Program-made: the position numbers and the translations under genes
The notes under the pieces: generated by a model
Database searches by the model: none
Told to the model about the DNA's origin: nothing
The model's input: only the letters and a program-made list of their open reading frames with translations
In this document: positions 32,893 to 43,782 of the stretch, in pieces
Position numbering within the stretch: position 1 is the first letter of the stretch
How the letters are laid out: every line of letters starts with the position of its first letter
DNA from: Streptomyces sp. A3M-1-3
GTDB lineage: Bacteria; Actinomycetota; Actinomycetes; Streptomycetales; Streptomycetaceae
Assembly: GCF_024213665.1 (NCBI RefSeq)
Contig: NZ_JANAVP010000009.1
Coordinates: 1-64,000, forward strand
Reading direction: 5' to 3'
Length of the DNA stretch: 64,000 bases

Positions 32893-34494
32893 TCAACGCA
32901 GCTCCGGGCGCAGGCGTTCCGGTCCGCTTTCCGCTTCCGATCGGAGCTTCTGGCGCAGTTGCCTGGCCTGCGGGCTCAGCAGCTGCGGGCCCATGTGCGG
33001 AGGCGGCACGCCGGGAACGGCCTCGCCGGGGGCCTGCGCCGGTTCGTACCGTGTCGGCGCGGTGGCCAGCGTGAACAGCGTCGCCGCCACAATCGCCGTC
33101 GTGAGGCCGATGGCGGCCCGCGTCCACAGCTGTGTCCTGCGCTCGCCCGTCGTCCGTACGTTCCGGGCGGGCGGCGGCACCATCGGTACGACCGGGGCGA
33201 GCGCTGTCAGCCGGGCGTGCAGGATCGACGACTGCTCGGCGGGGGAGGTCGCCGCCTTGAGCTCGGGAAGTCGCTCCGCGACCGCCGCCCGCGCGTTCAG
33301 CAGCCGGCCCGCCGCCGCGGGGGTGCTCGCCTCGGTCTCCGCTGCCGTCTCGGGCAGGTCGAGCCCCACGCCGTCGTACAGCAGCAGGGTGCGGCGGTAC
33401 ATGGGCGGCAGGTCCAGCAGCGCATCCAGCAGTACGCGGTCCTCGGCCCTGGCCGGCGGCCGGTCGGGCTCCCTGTGGGCGCGGCGCAGCCGGTGCCAGG
33501 GCGAGAGCGCGTACTCGTACGCCGCCGCGCGCACCCACCCGACCGGATCCGGGTCCCTGGCGACCTCGGGCCAGCGCTGCCAGGCCTGCTGGAAGGCCCG
33601 CTCGACGGCCTCCTGGGAGAGCGCACGCCGGCCGGTGAGCATGTACGCCTGCCGGGCGAGTGCGGGGGCGGCGTACGCGTACAGCGCGTCGAACGCCTCC
33701 GCCGGGCTCAGCGGGGCCGCCCAGGGGGCGCGCGAGCCGGCGGCCGCCTCCGGGGCGGGGGCCGGGTACTGCGCGGCCGATGTGTAGGCGGCCGTGGATG
33801 CCTGCCGTGCGGTCGCCGGGCGGCGCGTGTCTGCCGCGTACGTCGCGGGGCCGGTGGCCCGGTCCGTGTCCGCGGCCGGTACGGCTGCGGGACCCGGTGG
33901 TGTTCGTTCCGGGGCCGGGGCCGGGGCCGGGGCCGGGGCGGGGGCCGCGTCCGAGGCCCGTGCCGGTTCCGCCGGGGCCGGGTCGGGGGGTGGCGGGGGC
34001 GCTGCCGTGATCGGGTGCGCCGGAGGGCTGCCGGCCGGGTCCGTCGTGGACGTGCCGGCCGTCGCGGCCGGCGCCGCGCCCTCGTGCCGGGGCGCCGCCG
34101 CGTTCGACGGCGGCTTCGCCGCGCGCTTGGCCGTGGCCCGGGGGCGGGTGTGCGCCGCGGCGGGCTTCGGCGGCGGGGCCGGGCTGGTCCGGGCCGGTGG
34201 TTCGGACTGCGGCGGCTCGCCCGCGAGGCGGTCCGACGGGCTGCCCTCGCGAGGCTGCGCGCCGGTCGTCGCGTCCAGGTCCGCCCGGAGACCGGCCAGC
34301 AGCTTCGCGTACGCCTGACGCTTGCGCCCGCGCGGGGACGTCTTGCCCGTCTCCCACGCCCGAACCGTCGAGGCGGTGACACCTACCGCCGCCGCGATCT
34401 CCTCATGGCTCATCGCCTTCGCCTCACGCAGCCTCCGGCGCTCCTTGGGGGCGGGCAGTGACAGGCCGGAAGCGGACTCGGTGCTCCGTGTCAT
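32893..34494 (-). CDS. XRE helix-turn-helix / sigma-70-like membrane fusion protein
   Basis: This unusual 533-residue regulator has an XRE helix-turn-helix at about residues 20-70 (AMSHEEIAAAVGVTASTVRAW). A roughly 170-residue Pro/Ala-rich linker follows. A region resembling ECF sigma region 2 comes next (EAFDALYAYAAPALARQAYM, then AFQQAWQRWPEVARDPDPVG), with a degenerate region 4 (LLDLPPMYRRTLLLYDGVGL). A transmembrane helix (AAIGLTTAIVAATLFTLA) is followed by a short tail. The XRE and sigma-like parts would be cytoplasmic and the tail outside. ATG at 34494 has GGAG six bases upstream. I take it to be a membrane-tethered regulator; whether it binds core RNA polymerase is unknown. Confidence 0.8.
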   Translation of the reverse strand: MTRSTESASGLSLPAPKERRRLREAKAMSHEEIAAAVGVTASTVRAWETGKTSPRGRKRQAYAKLLAGLRADLDATTGAQPREGSPSDRLAGEPPQSEPPARTSPAPPPKPAAAHTRPRATAKRAAKPPSNAAAPRHEGAAPAATAGTSTTDPAGSPPAHPITAAPPPPPDPAPAEPARASDAAPAPAPAPAPAPERTPPGPAAVPAADTDRATGPATYAADTRRPATARQASTAAYTSAAQYPAPAPEAAAGSRAPWAAPLSPAEAFDALYAYAAPALARQAYMLTGRRALSQEAVERAFQQAWQRWPEVARDPDPVGWVRAAAYEYALSPWHRLRRAHREPDRPPARAEDRVLLDALLDLPPMYRRTLLLYDGVGLDLPETAAETEASTPAAAGRLLNARAAVAERLPELKAATSPAEQSSILHARLTALAPVVPMVPPPARNVRTTGERRTQLWTRAAIGLTTAIVAATLFTLATAPTRYEPAQAPGEAVPGVPPPHMGPQLLSPQARQLRQKLRSEAESGPERLRPELR

Positions 34495-34610
34495 GACGGA
34501 CTCCACACAGCACGACGCTGGGCGAAAAAGTACATAACCGTATATTGAGCGACACAACGGCCATTCGCCTGTTACATGGATAAACCGCGTGTCGTTGGGA
34601 CCATTGCGGC

Positions 34611-36365
34611 GTGACTCAAGTGACCGAACACCGCCCGTCGTTGCCGCCGATGCCGCCCTCCGCGCGCGCCCGCGCCTCGGCGACCGTCGCCTGCGCCCTG
34701 GGCGGCGCGATCGCGGCCGGGCTCGGGCTCGGCGCACTCGCCGTCCTCGTCATCGTGCTGTGGATCAGTTCCCCCTACCCCGACAGCGGCCCCGCCGGGG
34801 CGATGCACGTCGCGGCCGGACTGTGGCTGCTGGCGCACGGTACGGAGCTGGTCCGGGCCGACGCCCTGTCCGGCGTGCCGGCGCCCGTCGGGCTCACGCC
34901 GCTACTGCTTGTCGCGCTGCCGGTGGGGCTCGTGCACCGCGCCGCGCGGCACGCGCTCGAACCCGGCGAGGCTCCGGAGACTCCGGAAGGCGCGTCGCTC
35001 ATCGGCTCGCTGCTCGTCGCGTCGACGCCCGTGGTCACGCCGCGCATCGCCTTCTACGGGGTGACGGCCGGCTATCTGCTGGTCGGTGCCGCCGTCGCCG
35101 TCTACGCGGCGGGCGGACCGCTGCCGGCCGCCCCGCTGAGTGCCGTACTGCATCTGCCGCTCGTCGCGGCCGGGGCGGCCGCGACGGGGGTGTGGACGGC
35201 GAGCGGTTGCCCGCGCGGACCGCTCCCGGCCTGGGTGCCCCGGGGTGTACGGAAGGCCATCGCGCGCCCCCGGTTCACCGTCGTCCTCCGGTCCGCAGCG
35301 GCGGGTGTCCTGGTGCTGCTCGGGGGTGGCGCGCTGCTGACCGCCGCCTCCCTGGTCGGCCACGCGGGCCCTGCGCAGGAGTCGTTCCTCCAGCTCAGCG
35401 GCGTGTGGTCCGGCCGGTTCGCGGTGCTGCTGCTGGCCCTCGCGCTGGTTCCGAACGCCGCCGTTTGGGGGGCCGCCTACGGCCTCGGCCCCGGATTCGC
35501 CCTGGGTACGTCGGCCACCGCGGGCCCGCTCGCCCTGGTGGGCGCCCCTGCCCTGCCCCAGTTCCCGCTGCTCGCCGCGCTGCCGGCCGAGGGGCCCGGG
35601 ACGCCGCTGACCTGGTCCGCCGCGGCCGTGCCGGTGGCCGCGGGCGCTGCGGTGGCCTGGTTCACCGTACGTACGGCCGCCCCTGTCTTCGCCCTACAGG
35701 AGGAGGCCTGGAGCCGCCGGGCGACCGCGCTGGCGGCGGCCTGCGCCTCGGTGGTGTGCGCGCTGGCGGTCGCGGTACTGGCGGCGGCGTCCGGCGGCCC
35801 GCTGGGAACGGGCCGGCTGGCGGACTTCGGCCCCGTCTGGTGGCAGGCGGGCGCGGCGGCGCTGGCGTGGACGCTGGTCCTGAGCGTTCCGCTGTCGCTC
35901 ACCCTGCGCGCATGGCGGCTGCGCGAAGGTACGTCGCGCGCCTGGCGGCGGACGGCGGAGCAGGAGCGAGCTGCGGAACCGGCCCCGGCCCCCAGCCCGC
36001 CGCCCGCGTCTCCCGCAGCCCCCGCGTCCGGGCGGCTGCGCTGGTGGCGTCGGCCGCGGCAGGCTACTGCCGCCCCGGCGAACGACCCGGGCGAGCTGCG
36101 TGACCGGGATGATCCGGACGGCGACGACGGCTTCGATCCGTACGACTTCCTGCCCCCCAAGGGCCCGGCGGCGGATCCGGACCCGGGCGGCTGGCACTCC
36201 ACCGGCGCACGCGAGGTGCGCTGGGCGGCGATCAGGGCGGCGTCGGGCGGCCTGATGCCGGACCTGCGGGAGGAACGGGACCACAAGCCGGCGGAGTCCC
36301 CGGAGGCTCCGCACCCCGCCGAGCCACCGAGAGACGACGAGAGCGAGAGAGGGGCTACTCCTTGA
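34611..36365 (+). CDS. PerM/DUF6350-like polytopic membrane protein
   Basis: This is a 584-residue protein with about 12 or more hydrophobic helices in the first 440 residues ([33 protein letters not shown], and others). A cytoplasmic tail follows that is rich in Pro, Asp, Glu and Arg ([19 protein letters not shown]). It matches the DUF6350 family, related by position and topology to mycobacterial PerM, a cell-division membrane protein encoded beside purN/purH. GTG start. Its 3' end overlaps the convergent membrane-protein gene by 11 bases. No direct function is visible in the sequence. Confidence 0.8.
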   Translation: MTQVTEHRPSLPPMPPSARARASATVACALGGAIAAGLGLGALAVLVIVLWISSPYPDSGPAGAMHVAAGLWLLAHGTELVRADALSGVPAPVGLTPLLLVALPVGLVHRAARHALEPGEAPETPEGASLIGSLLVASTPVVTPRIAFYGVTAGYLLVGAAVAVYAAGGPLPAAPLSAVLHLPLVAAGAAATGVWTASGCPRGPLPAWVPRGVRKAIARPRFTVVLRSAAAGVLVLLGGGALLTAASLVGHAGPAQESFLQLSGVWSGRFAVLLLALALVPNAAVWGAAYGLGPGFALGTSATAGPLALVGAPALPQFPLLAALPAEGPGTPLTWSAAAVPVAAGAAVAWFTVRTAAPVFALQEEAWSRRATALAAACASVVCALAVAVLAAASGGPLGTGRLADFGPVWWQAGAAALAWTLVLSVPLSLTLRAWRLREGTSRAWRRTAEQERAAEPAPAPSPPPASPAAPASGRLRWWRRPRQATAAPANDPGELRDRDDPDGDDGFDPYDFLPPKGPAADPDPGGWHSTGAREVRWAAIRAASGGLMPDLREERDHKPAESPEAPHPAEPPRDDESERGATP

Positions 36366-37152
36366 CGCCGATCATTTTCTCGACCAACGGCGGCAGCATG
36401 TCGTTGCACTTGAGCTGGGACGACTTCGTCAGCGCATCATTCGTGCACGCGTAGAAGTCGCGGTAGACGATCTGCGTGGTGAACGTCCCGGCCACGATCA
36501 GCAGCGCCAGCGACGCGGTGACCAGTCCGCTCACCGCCGCCGTCTTCTGCGGCTTGCCGCCGCTGCCGCTCGCGGCCGTCGGCGCCGGCGCCTGCGCGGT
36601 CGGGTCAGGTACCCGCGGCTCGGCGCGCAGCGAGCTGATGCCCCAGTACAGGGCGAGCGCACCGAGCATCAGGCCGATCTCGGGCTGACCGAACAGCGCG
36701 AAGAAGAAGGCCCACATGCCGGAGAGCAGCGCGTAACGGGCGCGCCGCTGTGCCGGGTCGGTCGGGTCCCAGCGCAACCCGCCGCCGGGGCCGCCCTGAC
36801 CCTCGTCCTGGCCGCCCCCACGGGGCCTGCGGCCGAACTCGCCGCCCTCGCGCCCCGGCTGGCGGCTGCTCCAGCGGCCGCCCCACGGCGAAGGCCGTGA
36901 GTCGTCGCCGTCGCGGCCCTCCCCGCCCTCCTCACCGTCGCGCTCGCCCTCGCCGTTCGCCGGGCGGCGCGGCTGCCACGGCTGGTCCGGTCTGCCCTCG
37001 GGCGGCGGGGCGAAGGGGTTGTCGTCCCCTTCCGGAGCCGACGGCGGGGTCGGGGACTGGCGATCTCGCAGCAGCATCGATGAGCCACGCTCCGCGTCGA
37101 AGGTGTCGGACAGCGGAAGGCGGAGAGTCGTGCGGCGGCGTCGGTCCGGCAT
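36355..37152 (-). CDS. Membrane protein with disordered N-terminus
   Basis: This is a 265-residue protein. Residues 1-130 are low-complexity and charged (Arg/Gly/Pro/Asp/Glu: [19 protein letters not shown]). Three hydrophobic helices follow ([35 protein letters not shown] and [18 protein letters not shown]). A C-terminal outside segment has two Cys ([20 protein letters not shown]), which could form a disulfide. ATG at 37152 is taken; an ATG at 37077 (MLLRDRQSP) is equally possible because neither has a clear ribosome site. It lies between PerM and purN, conserved in position in Streptomyces. No function is assigned. Confidence 0.7.
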   Translation of the reverse strand: MPDRRRRTTLRLPLSDTFDAERGSSMLLRDRQSPTPPSAPEGDDNPFAPPPEGRPDQPWQPRRPANGEGERDGEEGGEGRDGDDSRPSPWGGRWSSRQPGREGGEFGRRPRGGGQDEGQGGPGGGLRWDPTDPAQRRARYALLSGMWAFFFALFGQPEIGLMLGALALYWGISSLRAEPRVPDPTAQAPAPTAASGSGGKPQKTAAVSGLVTASLALLIVAGTFTTQIVYRDFYACTNDALTKSSQLKCNDMLPPLVEKMIGVKE

Positions 37153-37368
37153 CAGGTGAGCGTCTTCCCCTTGTGTCGTCTGTTCCCCGTACGGGGGACG
37201 GATCCTCCCCAGACGCTACCTCGCGGCCATCCCCCCGTCCCGTGGGGGCCGCTCGGTGTGCCGGTATCGTTGCTGACGGTCGACCGCTTCGTAGGGTTCC
37301 CCGTATCGCGGGGCCGGAAGCTTTCGTACGACCGTACAAACGGCAGCACCGCGAGAAAGGGCCCCGCT

Positions 37369-38004
37369 GTGGCCTCCCCTCCCTCCCTCCCGGCAGCCAA
37401 GCGCCTTGTGGTGCTGGTGTCGGGGTCCGGTACGAATCTCCAGGCCCTGCTCGACGCCATCGCCGCCGATCCGGCGGGGTACGGGGCCGAGATCGTGGCT
37501 GTCGGCGCCGACCGCGCGGGCATCGCCGGGCTGGAGCGCGCGGAGCGGGCCGGGCTGCCGACGTTCGTGTGCCCGGTGAAGGCGTACGGCTCGCGCGAGG
37601 AGTGGGACGCGGCGCTGGCCGCCGCCACGGCCGCGTACGAACCGGACCTGGTGGTGTCGGCCGGCTTTATGAAGATCGTGGGGAAGGAGTTCCTCGCGCG
37701 CTTCGGCGGGCGGTTCGTGAACACCCACCCCGCCCTGCTGCCGAGCTTTGCCGGCGCCCACGGCGTGCGCGACGCGCTCGCGTACGGGGCGAAGGTCACC
37801 GGCTGCACCGTCCACTTCGTGGACGACGGCGTCGACACCGGCCCGATCATCGCCCAGGGCGTGGTCGAGGTCCGGGACGAAGACGACGAAACCGCGCTGC
37901 ATGAGCGCATCAAGGAAGTCGAGCGCAGGCTGCTCGTCGATGTCGTGGGGCGTCTGGCCCGGCACGGCTACCGCATTGAGGGACGAAAGGTGACAATCCA
38001 GTGA
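37369..38004 (+). CDS. purN: Phosphoribosylglycinamide formyltransferase
   Basis: This is the folate-dependent GAR transformylase of purine synthesis, 211 residues. Substrate loop [16 protein letters not shown] is at the N-terminus, the catalytic Asn/His stretch reads [15 protein letters not shown], and the catalytic Asp is in [15 protein letters not shown] at 37369 has GAAAGG eight bases upstream. The frame is open further upstream but without homology. The stop overlaps the purH start (GTGA), so the two purine genes are translationally coupled. Confidence 0.96.
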   Translation: MASPPSLPAAKRLVVLVSGSGTNLQALLDAIAADPAGYGAEIVAVGADRAGIAGLERAERAGLPTFVCPVKAYGSREEWDAALAAATAAYEPDLVVSAGFMKIVGKEFLARFGGRFVNTHPALLPSFAGAHGVRDALAYGAKVTGCTVHFVDDGVDTGPIIAQGVVEVRDEDDETALHERIKEVERRLLVDVVGRLARHGYRIEGRKVTIQ

Positions 38005-39566
38005 CCGCCGAAGGTACCAAGCGGCCCATCCGCCGCGCACTGGTCAGCGTCTACGACAAGACGGGGCTGGAAGACCTCGCCCGCGGACTGCACGAGGCGG
38101 GTGTCACGCTGGTCTCCACCGGTTCGACGGCCTCGAAGATCGCCGCGGCCGGGGTGCCCGTCACCAAGGTCGAGGAGCTCACCGGCTTCCCCGAGTGCCT
38201 GGACGGCCGGGTCAAGACCCTGCACCCGCGCGTGCACGCCGGCATCCTCGCCGACCTGCGGCTCGACTCGCACCGCGAGCAGCTGGCCGAGCTGGGCGTG
38301 GAGCCGTTCGACCTCGTGGTCGTCAACCTCTACCCCTTCCGGGAGACCGTCGCCTCCGGCGCCACCCCCGACGAGTGTGTCGAGCAGATCGACATCGGCG
38401 GCCCCTCGATGGTCCGCGCCGCCGCCAAGAACCACCCCTCCGTCGCGGTTGTCACCAGCCCCGAGCAGTACGCGGATGTGCTCGCGGCGGCCAAGGGCGG
38501 CGGCTTCGACCTGACCGCCCGTAAGCGTCTGGCGGCGCAGGCGTTCCAGCACACGGCCGCGTACGACGTCGCCGTGGCCTCCTGGTTCACCGACTCGTAC
38601 GCCCCCGACGAGGGCGCCGTCCTCCCCGAGTTCCTCGCGGGTGCGTGGGAGCGCAAGGCCACCCTCCGGTACGGCGAGAACCCCCACCAGGCCGCCGCGC
38701 TCTACACCGACGGCCGGCCGGGCGGCCTCGCCAACGCCGAGCAGCTGCACGGCAAGGAGATGTCCTTCAACAACTACGTGGACACCGAGGCCGCGCGCCG
38801 CGCCGCCTTCGACCACGACGAGCCGTGCGTCGCGATCATCAAGCACGCCAACCCGTGCGGCATCGCGGTCGGCGCGAACGTCGCCGAGGCGCACCGCAAG
38901 GCGCACGCCTGCGACCCGCTGTCCGCGTTCGGCGGCGTCATCGCCGTCAACCGCCCGGTGAGCGTGGCCATGGCCGAGCAGGTCGCGGAGATCTTCACCG
39001 AGGTCATCGCCGCCCCGGGGTACGAGGACGGGGCCGTCGAGGTCCTGGCCCGCAAGAAGAACATCCGGGTCCTGAAGGTCGACGGCTCCCCGCTGCAGCC
39101 GTGGGATCTCAAGCCGGTCTCGGGCGGCGCGCTGCTCCAGGACTCAGACACCTTCCAGGCGGAGGGGGACGACCCCGCCAACTGGACCCTGGCGACGGGC
39201 GAGGCGCTCTCCGCCGAGGAGCTCGCCGAGCTGGCCTTCGCGTGGAAGGCGTGCCGCGCCGTGAAGTCCAACGCGATCCTGCTGGCCAAGGACGGCGCGT
39301 CCGTCGGTGTCGGCATGGGCCAGGTCAACCGGGTGGACTCCGCGAAGCTCGCGGTGGAGCGCGCGGGCGAGGAGCGGGCGCGGGGGGCGTACGCCGCGTC
39401 CGACGCGTTCTTCCCGTTCCCCGACGGGCTGGAGATCCTGCTCGAGGCGGGCATCAAGGCCGTGGTGCAGCCGGGCGGTTCGGTCCGCGACGAGCAGGTG
39501 GTGGAGGCGGCGAAGAAGGCGGGCGCGACGATGTACCTCACCGGTACGCGGCACTTCTTCCACTGA
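38001..39566 (+). CDS. purH: Bifunctional AICAR transformylase / IMP cyclohydrolase
   Basis: This 521-residue enzyme performs the last two steps of IMP synthesis. The N-terminal MGS-like cyclohydrolase has [18 protein letters not shown] and [16 protein letters not shown]. The C-terminal transformylase has [28 protein letters not shown] (Lys-His catalytic pair) and [11 protein letters not shown]. It starts at a GTG that overlaps the purN stop. A 19-bp hairpin follows immediately. Confidence 0.97.
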   Translation: MTAEGTKRPIRRALVSVYDKTGLEDLARGLHEAGVTLVSTGSTASKIAAAGVPVTKVEELTGFPECLDGRVKTLHPRVHAGILADLRLDSHREQLAELGVEPFDLVVVNLYPFRETVASGATPDECVEQIDIGGPSMVRAAAKNHPSVAVVTSPEQYADVLAAAKGGGFDLTARKRLAAQAFQHTAAYDVAVASWFTDSYAPDEGAVLPEFLAGAWERKATLRYGENPHQAAALYTDGRPGGLANAEQLHGKEMSFNNYVDTEAARRAAFDHDEPCVAIIKHANPCGIAVGANVAEAHRKAHACDPLSAFGGVIAVNRPVSVAMAEQVAEIFTEVIAAPGYEDGAVEVLARKKNIRVLKVDGSPLQPWDLKPVSGGALLQDSDTFQAEGDDPANWTLATGEALSAEELAELAFAWKACRAVKSNAILLAKDGASVGVGMGQVNRVDSAKLAVERAGEERARGAYAASDAFFPFPDGLEILLEAGIKAVVQPGGSVRDEQVVEAAKKAGATMYLTGTRHFFH

Positions 39567-39581
39567 CCGGAAGCAGGACGC

Positions 39582-39622
39582 GCCCGAAGGCCGTACCTCC
39601 TTGGAGGGTACGGCCTTCGGGC
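39582..39622. terminator. Bidirectional terminator between purH and the RDD gene
   Basis: A 19-bp stem with a one-base bulge (GCCCGAAGGCCGTACCTCC at 39582-39600 with its complement at 39603-39622) and a two-base loop lie between converging genes. Confidence 0.9.
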
Positions 39623-39638
39623 TTGCGGGCGCGGTGCG

Positions 39639-40271
39639 TCAGAACTTCTTGACGACGACGGATCCCGTGATCTTGTCGGTGAAGTGCTGCTTCTTGGCGT
39701 CCCACGCCGGCCACAGGTAACCGAGGTAGCAGGGCAGGGCGTTGATGAAGTCCAGCAGGTAGCGGACGAACGCCATGCCGAAGCCGAGCGGCTGCCCGGT
39801 GGACTCCTTGAGCACCTGGATGCTCAGGGCCTTGCGGCCGGGGGTCTGACCGGTGCTGCCGAGGAGATAGGCGAAGTAGACCCAGCCGACGATCATCAGA
39901 AGCACGCCGACGTAGTAGAGACCGCCTATCTCACCGGTCGTCGAGTCGATGCTCGCGAACATCAGGATTCCGGGTACGAGGCCCAGGATCAGGCCGTCCA
40001 GGATGCGGGCGACGAATCGCGCGCCCCAGCCGGCGTACGCCTGCTGAACGCCGGCCTGACCCTGGCCGTAGCCCTGCTGCGGGTACGCGCCGTACGGCTG
40101 CGCGGGCTGCGGGGCGCCCTGCGGGTAGCCGTAACCCTGCTGCGGGGGGACGCCCTGCGGGGCCTGCTGCGGGTAGCCGTAGCCGGGCTGGCCCTGCGGC
40201 TGGCCGTACGGGTTGGGCTGACCCTGCGGGGGCTGCTGCCCGTAGGGGTTGTTCGGGTCGCCGAAGCTCAT
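39639..40271 (-). CDS. RDD family membrane protein
   Basis: This is a 210-residue protein. The first 95 residues are a Gly/Pro/Gln/Tyr repeat (GQPNPYGQPQGQPGYGYPQQ style). An RDD domain follows with GARFVARILDGLILGLVPG, where the Arg and Asp define the family, and three hydrophobic helices (GGLYYVGVLLMIVGWVYFAY; FVRYLLDFINALPCYLGYL). RDD proteins are small transporters or antiporters in some cases. The role here is unknown. The ATG is preceded by GGAGGAACTCCCC. Confidence 0.88.
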   Translation of the reverse strand: MSFGDPNNPYGQQPPQGQPNPYGQPQGQPGYGYPQQAPQGVPPQQGYGYPQGAPQPAQPYGAYPQQGYGQGQAGVQQAYAGWGARFVARILDGLILGLVPGILMFASIDSTTGEIGGLYYVGVLLMIVGWVYFAYLLGSTGQTPGRKALSIQVLKESTGQPLGFGMAFVRYLLDFINALPCYLGYLWPAWDAKKQHFTDKITGSVVVKKF

Positions 40272-40503
40272 GGGGGAGTTCCTCCGTTAAATGTGCGGGG
40301 ACGGCGCGGCCCGCGCGGAGGAGAGTTATACGACTGAAGCGGTCCGCCCCCCGGCACTGCCCGCGGTACTGCGCGGATCATCGTTGTAGGACTGTCCTCT
40401 TTTTGTCCAGTCGGTGTCTCCAGGAGTTGTGCAAGTGCAACCTTCCGGGCGGGCCGCGCGCCCGGATTGGAACCCCGGCGGGTACATCCGCGAGGATGGG
40501 TAC

Positions 40504-41367
40504 ATGACTGCCCAGATTCTCGATGGCAAGGCCACCGCAGCTGCGATCAAGTCCGACCTGACCGCCCGTGTGGCGGCCCTGAAGGCGAAGGGTGTGACGC
40601 CGGGCCTCGGGACTCTGCTGGTCGGCGACGATCCGGGAAGCCGCTGGTACGTCAACGGAAAGCACCGGGACTGCGCCGAGGTCGGGCTCGCCTCGATCCA
40701 GCGCGAACTGCCCGGCACCGCCACGCAGGAGGAGATCGAGGCGGTGGTCCGCGAGCTGAACGAGAACCCGGAGTGCACGGGGTACATCGTCCAACTCCCA
40801 CTGCCGAAGGGCATCGACACCAACCGGGTCCTGGAGCTGATGGATCCGGCCAAGGACGCCGACGGGCTGCACCCGATGAGCCTCGGCCGGCTGGTGCTGA
40901 ACGAGACCGGCCCGCTGCCGTGCACCCCGTACGGCATCGTGCAGTTGCTGCGGCACCACGGGGTCGAGATCAGCGGGGCGCATGTCGTGGTCGTCGGCCG
41001 CGGCATCACCATCGGCCGCCCGATGCCGCTGGTGCTGACCCGCAAGTCCGAGAACGCGACCGTGACGCAGTGCCACACGGGTACCCGTGATCTGTCCGCG
41101 CAGCTCAGGCGCGCCGACATCATCGTCGCCGCGGCCGGTGTCCCGCACCTGATCAAGCCGGAGGACGTCAAGCCGGGGGCCGCCGTCCTCGATGTCGGCG
41201 TCAGCCGCGACGAGAACGGCAAGATCGTCGGAGACGTCCACCCCGGCGTCGCGGAGGTGGCCGGCTGGGTCGCCCCGAACCCGGGCGGTGTCGGCCCGAT
41301 GACGCGGGCGCAGCTGCTGGTCAACGTCGTCGAGGCGGCCGAGCGGGCGGCGCTTGCCGGCAGCTGA
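40504..41367 (+). CDS. folD: Methylenetetrahydrofolate dehydrogenase/cyclohydrolase
   Basis: This is a 287-residue bifunctional enzyme of one-carbon metabolism (NADP-linked 5,10-methylene-THF oxidation and cyclohydrolase). The active site has [14 protein letters not shown] (a divergent Y-x3-K pair). [10 protein letters not shown], the Rossmann region [14 protein letters not shown] and the family ending [13 protein letters not shown] are intact. ATG at 40504 has GAGG eight bases upstream. A DUF3017 gene follows after 32 bases, as usual in Streptomyces. It supplies the formyl-THF used by PurN and PurH nearby. Confidence 0.96.
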   Translation: MTAQILDGKATAAAIKSDLTARVAALKAKGVTPGLGTLLVGDDPGSRWYVNGKHRDCAEVGLASIQRELPGTATQEEIEAVVRELNENPECTGYIVQLPLPKGIDTNRVLELMDPAKDADGLHPMSLGRLVLNETGPLPCTPYGIVQLLRHHGVEISGAHVVVVGRGITIGRPMPLVLTRKSENATVTQCHTGTRDLSAQLRRADIIVAAAGVPHLIKPEDVKPGAAVLDVGVSRDENGKIVGDVHPGVAEVAGWVAPNPGGVGPMTRAQLLVNVVEAAERAALAGS

Positions 41368-41399
41368 CCGGGAAGCGCACAGGGACGAGAGGGCGAGAC

Positions 41400-42218
41400 A
41401 TGGCGGCAGAAGCACAGCCGGAAGACAGTGCGGCGGCCCACCCCAAGGGCGTCGCCGGCCGCCCCGGGCCCACGCCGGACGCCGGGCGCGTGCCCGAGGG
41501 CGGCCCTACGTCGGAGGGCCGGCCCGAGCGCGGTCCAGTACGCGAGCCCCAGGGCGGTGCGGAGGCCGAGGCCGCGCAAAAGCCCGAGGGAAGCCCCGCG
41601 GCCAAGCCCTCGGCGAAGCCGGAGTCACAGCCCGAGCAGGGCCAGGCCGAGCCCGGCCAGCCCGAGCCCAGCCCGGCGGCTGAGTCCCGGCCGCAGGCCG
41701 AGTCCCGGCCGCAGCCCGAGTCCCGGCCGCAGGCCGAGCCCCAGCCCCAGGCCGAGCCCCAGCCCCAGCCCGTGCCCCAGCCCGAGGTCAACGGGGTGGT
41801 GAGTGCTCCCGGGGCTGATGGGGTTGCTGTGCGGGCCTCGCGGCGGTTTCCTCCTGTCACCCGGGACACCGCCCGGCCCGAGGGCGGCGGCCGGGCCGCT
41901 CCCAGTGACGCGCCTGCCCCCGCGCGGCAGTGGCCGATGCTCGCCGTGCTCGGCGCGACCGCCGCCGGGCTGGTCGTCACCGCCGTCGGCTACGCCCGCA
42001 TCGGCTGCCTGGTCATCGGCCTCGCGCTGATCGCCGGCGCCGTACTGCGCCGCGTACTGCCCTCGGTGGGCATGCTCGCGGTGCGCTCCCGGTTCACGGA
42101 CATGGTCACGTACGGACTCCTCGGCGTGGCGATCACGCTGCTGGCGCTGGTGGCGCAGCCCAAGCCGTGGCTGGAGCTGCCGTTCCTGGAGGACGCCGTG
42201 CACTTCACGATCCGGTAG
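41400..42218 (+). CDS. DUF3017 membrane protein with long acidic/proline repeats
   Basis: This is a 272-residue protein. The first 175 residues are low-complexity with PE/PQ repeats (EPQPQAEPQPQPVPQPE and ESRPQ units). The last 95 are a DUF3017 domain with three helices (WPMLAVLGATAAGLVVTAVG, CLVIGLALIAGAVLR and TYGLLGVAITLLALV). DUF3017 genes follow folD in Streptomyces. The function is unknown. The repeat region is longer than I expect for the family and could vary between strains by slippage. Confidence 0.85.
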   Translation: MAAEAQPEDSAAAHPKGVAGRPGPTPDAGRVPEGGPTSEGRPERGPVREPQGGAEAEAAQKPEGSPAAKPSAKPESQPEQGQAEPGQPEPSPAAESRPQAESRPQPESRPQAEPQPQAEPQPQPVPQPEVNGVVSAPGADGVAVRASRRFPPVTRDTARPEGGGRAAPSDAPAPARQWPMLAVLGATAAGLVVTAVGYARIGCLVIGLALIAGAVLRRVLPSVGMLAVRSRFTDMVTYGLLGVAITLLALVAQPKPWLELPFLEDAVHFTIR

Positions 42219-42295
42219 CCGGACACTTCTCCCGACGTCGAGTATCTTGATGGCGAGATAAATTCGGCAGATGCGTGAGGGGGATGTTCCGCCTC

Positions 42296-43516
42296 ATGGC
42301 CAAGATCAAGGTAGTCAACCCCGTCGTTGAGCTCGACGGCGACGAGATGACCCGCATCATCTGGTCCTTCATCAAGGACAAGCTGATCCTTCCGTACCTC
42401 GATGTCGAGCTGAAGTACTTCGACCTGGGGATCGAGCACCGCGACGCCACCAAGGACCAGGTGACGACCGACGCGGCCAACGCCATCAACGAGTACGGCG
42501 TCGGCGTCAAGTGCGCCACGATCACGCCGGACGAGGCGCGCGTCGAGGAGTTCAACCTCAAGGCGATGTACCGCTCGCCGAACGGAACGATCCGTAACAT
42601 CCTCGGCGGCGTGATCTTCCGTGAGCCGGTCATCATGGGGAACGTGCCGCGGCTCGTCCCCGGCTGGACCAAGCCGATCGTCGTCGGCCGTCACGCCTTC
42701 GGCGACCAGTACCGCGCCACCGACCTCAAGGTCCCCGGCCCGGGCACCCTCACCATGACCTTCACGCCGAAGGACGGTTCCGAGCCCATCGAGCTCGAGG
42801 TCCACGAGTTCCCCGGCGCCGGCGTCGCGCTGTCGATGTACAACCACGACGAGTCGATCCGCGACTTCGCGCGGGCCTCGTTCCGCTACGGCCTGGCCCG
42901 CAACTTCCCGGTGTACATGTCCACGAAGAACACGATCCTCAAGAAGTACGACGGTCGCTTCAAGGACATCTTCCAGGAGGTCTTCGACGCCGAGTTCAAG
43001 GCGGACTTCGAGAAGGCCGGCCTCACCTACGAGCACCGCCTGATCGACGACATGGTCGCCTCGGCCCTGAAGTGGGAGGGCGGCTACGTCTGGGCCTGCA
43101 AGAACTACGACGGCGACGTCCAGTCCGACATCGTCGCGCAGGGCTTCGGCTCGCTCGGACTGATGACCTCGGTCCTGATGTCCCCCGACGGAAGGACCGT
43201 CGAGGCCGAGGCGGCGCACGGCACGGTCACCCGCCACTACCGCCGGCACCAGCAGGGCAAGGCGACCTCGACCAACCCGATTGCGTCGATCTTCGCCTGG
43301 ACCCGGGGCCTGGCCCACCGCGGCAGGCTGGACGGCACCCCCGAGGTCACCAGGTTCGCCGAGACGCTCGAACAGGTCTGCATCGAGACCGTGGAGGGCG
43401 GCCAGATGACGAAGGACCTCGCGCTGCTCCTCTCGAAGGACGCCCCGTGGCTGACCACGGAGCAGTTCCTGGACGCGCTGGACGTCAACCTGCAGAAGAA
43501 GATGGCCTCCTTCTGA
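42296..43516 (+). CDS. icd: NADP-dependent isocitrate dehydrogenase, dimeric type
   Basis: This is a 406-residue TCA-cycle enzyme of the eukaryote-like homodimeric class. Landmarks are the Asp-rich start [13 protein letters not shown], the substrate loop [15 protein letters not shown] (Ser/Asn/Arg), [19 protein letters not shown], and the metal/cofactor stretch [22 protein letters not shown] then [14 protein letters not shown] at 42296 starts the conserved [11 protein letters not shown]; upstream in-frame GTG and ATG codons would add only a few residues. Many Streptomyces rely on the monomeric type (about 740 residues), so a dimeric type beside mdh is worth noting. Confidence 0.95.
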   Translation: MAKIKVVNPVVELDGDEMTRIIWSFIKDKLILPYLDVELKYFDLGIEHRDATKDQVTTDAANAINEYGVGVKCATITPDEARVEEFNLKAMYRSPNGTIRNILGGVIFREPVIMGNVPRLVPGWTKPIVVGRHAFGDQYRATDLKVPGPGTLTMTFTPKDGSEPIELEVHEFPGAGVALSMYNHDESIRDFARASFRYGLARNFPVYMSTKNTILKKYDGRFKDIFQEVFDAEFKADFEKAGLTYEHRLIDDMVASALKWEGGYVWACKNYDGDVQSDIVAQGFGSLGLMTSVLMSPDGRTVEAEAAHGTVTRHYRRHQQGKATSTNPIASIFAWTRGLAHRGRLDGTPEVTRFAETLEQVCIETVEGGQMTKDLALLLSKDAPWLTTEQFLDALDVNLQKKMASF

Positions 43517-43537
43517 TCCGCTCCTGAAAGCACCGAC

Positions 43538-43576
43538 CGCCGCCCGTCCGACTCCTCCGGGAGCGGGCGGGCGGCG
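43538..43576 (+). terminator. Terminator after icd
   Basis: A perfect 9-bp stem (CGCCGCCCG at 43538-43546 with CGGGCGGCG at 43568-43576) and a 21-base loop lie just after the icd stop. Confidence 0.6.
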
Positions 43577-43782
43577 TCGTCCCCGCGGGGTGGGACACTG
43601 GTCCCGGCTACGGGACATCCGGCGCGCAAGGGGGCGCATCGCTGTCCCGAATGCCCCCGTGCGCCCCGGCCCAAGGAACTGACATCCTGGCCCGGCGCAT
43701 CCCTCTGGGTAGCCGGCCAGAGGTCGCAGGGGGCACAGCAGGGCGCATATCAGGCACGTACGGGGGGACAAGGGGGGAAGCA

